Positions 60,151 to 64,000 of a DNA stretch of 64,000 nt are shown piece after piece (position 1 is the first letter of the stretch; each line of letters opens with the position of its first letter). The DNA is taken from positions 247,721,889 to 247,785,888 of the forward strand of contig OV050030.1 in NCBI GenBank assembly GCA_920105625.2, read 5' to 3'. Position numbers and translations under genes: made by a program. The DNA comes from Clusia tigrina. Lineage: Eukaryota > Arthropoda > Insecta > Diptera > Clusiidae. The notes beneath the pieces are model-generated. The model was not told the DNA's origin and made no database searches. It saw only the letters and a program-made list of their open reading frames with translations.

Positions 60151-63100
60151 GTTCCAAACTTTAATAGGTGTAGGACGTACCGTATTGAAGTTAGGGCCAT
60201 ATGAAGGTTTATCAGTGTTTGATTTGGGACTCAAGGGTAACATAGCTTTGAGCGATAGCTTAAATTGACAAGAGGCTCGAGTACTTTATTGTTACAAAAT
60301 TTCAAGGTTTTATGACGCTCCAGTAAAAAGTTTCAAGCATTTGTATGTTGCAAACTTTGATAGGTGTAGGACGTACCCTATAGAAGTTGGGTCCATTTGA
60401 AGTTTTATCAGTGTTTGATTTGGGACTCAAGGGTAGCATAGCTTTGAGCGATAGCTTAAATTGACAAGAGGCTCCAGTACTTTATTGTTACAAAATTTCA
60501 AGGTTTTATGACGCTCCAGTAAAAAGTTACAAGCATTTGTATGTTGCAAACTTTACTAGGTGTAGGACGTACCGTATTGAAGTTAGGGCCATTTGAAGTT
60601 TTATCAGTGTTTGATTTGGGACTCAAGGGTAGCATAGCTTTGAGCGATAGCTTAAATTGACAAGAGGCTCGAGTACTTTATTGTTACAAAATTTCAAGGT
60701 TTTATGACCCTCCAGTAAAAAGTTTCAAGCATTTGTATGTTGCAAACTTTGATAGGTGTAGGACGTACCCTATAGAAGTTAGGGCCATTTGAAGTTTTAT
60801 CAGTGTTTGATTTGGGACTCAAGGGTAGCATAGCTTTGAGCGATAGCTTCAATTGACAAGAGGCTCGAGTACTTTATTGTTACAAAATTTCAAGGTTTTA
60901 TGACGCTCCAGTAAAAAGTTTCAAGCATTTGTATGTTGCAAACTTTGATAGGTGTAGGACGTACCCTATAGAAGTTGGGTCCATTTGAAGTTTGATCAGT
61001 GTTTGATTTGGGACTCAAGGGTAGCATAGCTTTGAGCGATAGCTTAAATTGACAAGAAGCTCCAGTACTTTATTGTTACAAAATTTCAAGGTTTTATGAC
61101 GCTCCAGTAAAAAGTTACAAGCATTTGTATGTTGCAAACTTGACTAGGTGTAGGACGTACCCTATAGAAGTTAGGGCCATTTGAAGTTTTATCAGTGTTT
61201 GATTTGGGACTCAAGGGTAGCATAGCTTTGAGCGATAGCTTAAATTGACAAGAGGCTCCAGTACTTTATTGTTACAAAATTTCAAGGTTTTATGACGCTC
61301 CAGTAAAAAGTTTCAAGCATTTGTATGTTGCAAACTTTGATAGGTGTAGGACGTACCCCATAGAAGTTGGGTCCATTTGAAGTTTTATCAGTGTTTGATT
61401 TGGGACTCAAGGGTAGCATAGCTTTGAGCGATAGCTTAAATTGACAAGAGGCTCGAGTACTTTATTGTTACAAAATTTCAAGGTTTTGTGACGCTCCAGT
61501 AAAAAGTTTCAAGCATTTGTGTGTTGCAAACTTTGATAGGTGTAGGACGTACCCTATAGAAGTTGGGTCCATTTGTAGTTTTATCAGTGTTTGATTTGGG
61601 ACTCAAGGGTAGCATAGCTTTGAGCGATAGCTTAAATTGACAAGAGGCTCCAGTACTTTATTGTTACAAAATTTCAAGGTTTTATGACGCTCCAGTAAAA
61701 AGTTACAAGTATTTGTATGTTGCAAACTTTACTAGGTGTAGGACGTACCGTATTGAAGTTAGGGCCATTGGAAGTTTTATCAGTGTTTGATTTGGGACTC
61801 AAGGGTAGCATAGCTTTGAGCGATAGCTTAAATTGACAAGAGGCTCGAGTACTTTATTGTTACAAAATTTCAAGGTTTTATGACGCTCCAGTAAAAAGTT
61901 ACAAGCATTTGTATGTTCCAAACTTTAATAGGTGTAGGACGTACCGTATTGAAGTTAGGGCCATATGAAGGTTTATCAGTGTTTGATTTGGGACTCAAGG
62001 GTAACATAGCTTTGAGCGATAGCTTAAATTGACAAGAGGCTCGAGTACTTTATTGTTACAAAATTTCAAGGTTTTATGACGCTCCAGTAAAAAGTTTCAA
62101 GCATTTGTATGTTGCAAACTTTGATAGGTGTAGGACGTACCCTATAGAAGTTGGGTCCATTTGAAGTTTTATCAGTGTTTGATTTGGGACTCAAGGGTAG
62201 CATAGCTTTGAGCGATAGCTTAAATTGACAAGAGGCTCCAGTACTTTATTGTTACAAAATTTCAAGGTTTTATGACGCTCCAGTAAAAAGTTACAAGCAT
62301 TTGTATGTTGCAAACTTTACTAGGTGTAGGACGTACCGTATTGAAGTTAGGGCCATTTGAAGTTTTATCAGTGTTTGATTTGGGACTCAAGGGTAGCATA
62401 GCTTTGAGCGATAGCTTAAATTGACAAGAGGCTCGAGTACTTTATTGTTACAAAATTTCAAGGTTTTATGACCCTCCAGTAAAAAGTTTCAAGCATTTGT
62501 ATGTTGCAAACTTTGATAGGTGTAGGACGTACCCTATAGAAGTTAGGGCCATTTGAAGTTTTATCAATGTTTGATTTGGGACTCAAGGGTAGCATAGCTT
62601 TGAGCGATAGCTTAAATTGACAAGAGGCTCGAGTACTTTATTGTTACAAAATTTCAAGGTTTTATGACGCTCCAGTAAAAAGTTTCAAGCATTTGTATGT
62701 TGCAAACTTTGATAGGTGTAGGACGTACCCTATAGAAGTTGGGTCCATTTGAAGTTTGATCAGTGTTTGATTTGGGACTCAAGGGTAGCATAGCTTTGAG
62801 CGATAGCTTAAATTGACAAGAAGCTCCAGTACTTTATTGTTACAAAATTTCAAGGTTTTATGACGCTCCAGTAAAAAGTTACAAGCATTTGTATGTTGCA
62901 AACTTGACTAGGTGTAGGACGTACCCTATAGAAGTTAGGGCCATTTGAAGTTTTATCAGTGTTTGATTTGGGACTCAAGGGTAGCATAGCTTTGAGCGAT
63001 AGCTTAAATTGACAAGAGGCTCCAGTACTTTATTGTTACAAAATTTCAAGGTTTTATGACGCTCCAGTAAAAAGTTTCAAGCATTTGTATGTTGCAAACT

Positions 63101-63650
63101 TTGATAGGTGTAGGACGTACCCCATAGAAGTTGGGTCCATTTGAAGTTTTATCAGTGTTTGATTTGGGACTCAAGGGTAGCATAGCTTTGAGCGATAGCT
63201 TAAATTGACAAGAGGCTCGAGTACTTTATTGTTACAAAATTTCAAGGTTTTGTGACGCTCCAGTAAAAAGTTTCAAGCATTTGTGTGTTGCAAACTTTGA
63301 TAGGTGTAGGACGTACCCTATAGAAGTTGGGTCCATTTGAAGTTTTATCAGTGTTTGATTTGGGACTCAAGGGTAGCATAGCTTTGAGCGATAGCTTAAA
63401 TTGACAAGAGGCTCCAGTACTTTATTGTTACAAAATTTCAAGGTTTTATGACGCTCCAGTAAAAAGTTACAAGTATTTGTATGTTGCAAACTTTACTAGG
63501 TGTAGGACGTACCGTATTGAAGTTAGGGCCATTGGAAGTTTTATCAGTGTTTGATTTGGGACTCAAGGGTAGCATAGCTTTGAGCGATAGCTTAAATTGA
63601 CAAGAGGCTCGAGTACTTTATTGTTACAAAATTTCAAGGTTTTATGACGC
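60151..63650 (+). repeat. 9-monomer higher-order repeat, two nearly identical copies (1,764 bp)
   Basis: Unit 1 is about 60151-61914 and unit 2 about 61915-63650. Private markers at an exact 1,764-bp offset include gttccaaact (60151, 61915), gggtaacatag, gaccctccag, tttgatcagtg, acaagaagctcc, aacttgactagg (61141, 62905), gtacccca, ggttttgtgacg, tttgtgtgttg, acaagtatttg and ccattggaag. By eye I found only three differences over about 1.7 kb (near 60850, 61575 and 62566), so this is the youngest duplication in the window. Confidence 0.88.
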
Positions 63651-64000
63651 TCCAATAAAAAGTTTCAAGCATTTGTATGTTGCAAACTTTGATAGGTGTA
63701 GGACGTACCATAAAGAAGTTAGGTGCGTTTGAAGTTTTATCAGTCTTTGATTTGGGACTCTAGGGTAGCATAGCTTTGAGCGATAGCTTAAATTGACAAG
63801 AGGCTCGAGTACTTTATTGTTACAAAATTTCAAGGTTTTATGACGCTCCAGTAAAAAGTTACAAGCATTTGTCTGTTGCAAACTTTGATAGGTGTAGGAC
63901 GTACCGTATAGAAGTTAGGGCCATTTGAAGTTTTATCAGCGTTTGATTTGGGACTCAAGGGTAGCATAGCTTTGAGCGATAGCTTAAATTGACAAGAGGC

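Larger units (their letters stand above)
42511..64000 (+). repeat. 196-bp satellite array, right arm (109 full monomers + partials)
   Basis: The array resumes at phase 126 (gacgctccag) immediately after the LTR, in the same orientation as the left arm. Full monomers start at 42582 and the last partial starts at 63913. The net shift is -33 bp, explained by one 31-bp deletion near 44458 and two 1-bp deletions near 45384 and 49303. From about 45240 onward most monomers carry variants that I did not see on the left: phase 91 G to C (CTCGAG becomes CTCCAG), phase 145 A to T (agtttcaagc), phase 190 G to C, and an alternating monomer type with tttactagg at phase 168-176. The array runs off the window edge. 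Confidence 0.98.

Noticed and set aside
1..64000. CENP-B box in the satellite
   Set aside because: I looked for the TTCG....A..CGGG pattern in the monomer and saw no match on either strand.

Overview
The window is almost entirely one tandem satellite DNA array with a 196-bp monomer. It is split by a single degenerate LTR retrotransposon of the Ty3/Gypsy type. No host protein gene, tRNA, rRNA or CRISPR array is visible. The setting is insect heterochromatin. The retroelement's primer-binding site pairs with the 3' end of a fly-type tRNA-Ser (recalled, not searched), and an env-like remnant follows pol. A dipteran, perhaps a drosophilid or relative, is my best guess; the species and the satellite's name are unknown to me.

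Layout. 1-32264 is the left arm: 164 full monomers plus a 129-bp partial one, in head-to-tail orientation. 32265-42510 is the retrotransposon, 10,246 bp, reading on the minus strand. 42511-64000 is the right arm: a 71-bp partial monomer, 109 full monomers and an 88-bp partial one. The two partials at the element sum to 200 bp, which is one monomer plus 4 bp, as expected for one insertion with a 4-bp target duplication.

The array is organised at several scales. Diagnostic variants recur at exact multiples of the monomer, giving higher-order blocks of 3, 5, 6, 9, 10, 11 and 20 monomers. Different blocks occupy different parts of the array, and the right arm carries a subfamily not seen on the left. 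Length changes are very rare: a handful of small indels account exactly for all departure from 196-bp phase. The newest duplication is a 9-monomer block near the right edge, with copies that are nearly identical.

The retrotransposon reads, from right to left: 5' LTR (42510-42043), tRNA-Ser PBS, a leader of about 1 kb, gag (coiled coil, capsid, three zinc knuckles), a -1 frameshift heptamer, pol (protease, RT, RNase H, integrase), an AT-rich spacer, env-like fragments with a membrane segment, PPT, and 3' LTR (32736-32265). The LTRs differ by 11 substitutions and one 4-bp indel. The copy is dead: gag has in-frame stops, pol has frame changes, and the RT palm with its second catalytic motif is deleted. 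The integrase catalytic and C-terminal domains remain open. Short ORFs within the satellite are by-products of the repeat and are not annotated as genes.
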